Assembly (NCBI RefSeq): GCF_011045015.1
Contig: NZ_JAAKZY010000098.1
Coordinates: 1 to 37,108 of the forward strand
Source of the DNA: Streptomyces scabichelini
GTDB taxonomy: Bacteria > Actinomycetota > Actinomycetes > Streptomycetales > Streptomycetaceae
Length of the DNA stretch: 37,108 nt
Direction: 5' to 3'
Shown: piece by piece, positions 36,994 through 37,108 of the stretch
Layout: each line of letters opens with the position of its first letter
Numbering within the stretch: the stretch's first letter is position 1
Notes under the pieces: generated by a model
What the model saw: the letters and a program-made list of their open reading frames with translations, nothing else
Databases searched by the model: none
Told to the model about the DNA's origin: nothing
Position numbers and translations under genes: made by a program

Positions 36994-37108
36994 GGGTTCG
37001 TTGGGGGTCGGGGCCGTGGGCCGGTGCGTCAGCCCGTCGCAGGGTGGGCATACGGCCCGGTGTCGGTACACGGCCCTGGTGACCTGAGACCGAACCTACG
37101 CGACGGGC

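Overview
The window is GC-rich chromosomal DNA from a Streptomyces, on the evidence of codon use with G/C at the third position, frequent GTG starts, GTGA/ATGA stop-start overlaps and the gene families present. The gene order narK, nnaR, sigU, rsuA, helD, malic enzyme, hupA, murA, yqgE, sugar ABC operon with GH20 hexosaminidase, and a molybdenum-hydroxylase trio matches what I remember of the S. coelicolor segment running down from about SCO2959. That comparison is from memory and was not checked.

Positions 1-6061: a nitrate/nitrite transporter and the HemD-like nitrogen regulator NnaR, with a GlnR-type box upstream of narK; a small DUF1772 membrane protein; a CGNR zinc-finger regulator; and an ECF sigma factor with its membrane anti-sigma factor. 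Positions 6178-11218: a HelD-type RNA polymerase motor, a probable small RNA gene with its own promoter and a strong intrinsic terminator, an ACT-domain malic enzyme and the nucleoid protein HU. Positions 11348-13958: murA on the minus strand, then a YqgE/AlgH protein and a DUF3039 zinc protein.

Positions 14220-19264 form a sugar uptake operon: lipoprotein binding protein, two permeases, no ATPase, and a cytoplasmic GH20 beta-N-acetylhexosaminidase. A DasR-like operator lies upstream, pointing to import and internal cleavage of amino-sugar oligosaccharides. Positions 19540-24289 are a translationally coupled FAD / 2Fe-2S / molybdopterin operon of the xanthine dehydrogenase family. Its 2Fe-2S subunit has a long acidic low-complexity N-terminal extension, and its molybdopterin subunit seems to lack the usual catalytic glutamate and Moco-loop glycines. 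A SUKH-4-like gene follows.

Positions 25281-32205 look like a decayed, tRNA-Cys-integrated genomic island. A complete tRNA-Cys stands at the right end and a diverged copy of its 3' half at the left end, and both ends carry the same tandem AACTGAGACGG-type repeat. No integrase is visible. The island holds two wrecked genes (a BAAT-type hydrolase and a methyltransferase), an intact secreted protein made of three Cys-bracketed repeats, an intact 940-residue ATPase regulator with an N-terminal LuxR helix-turn-helix, a small unknown gene, and a near-perfect 34-bp-arm inverted repeat. To the right are an MFS exporter, an SF2 helicase and an IclR regulator.

The most interesting candidates are the small RNA beside helD, the divergent molybdenum-hydroxylase operon, and the island with its reconstructable att arms.
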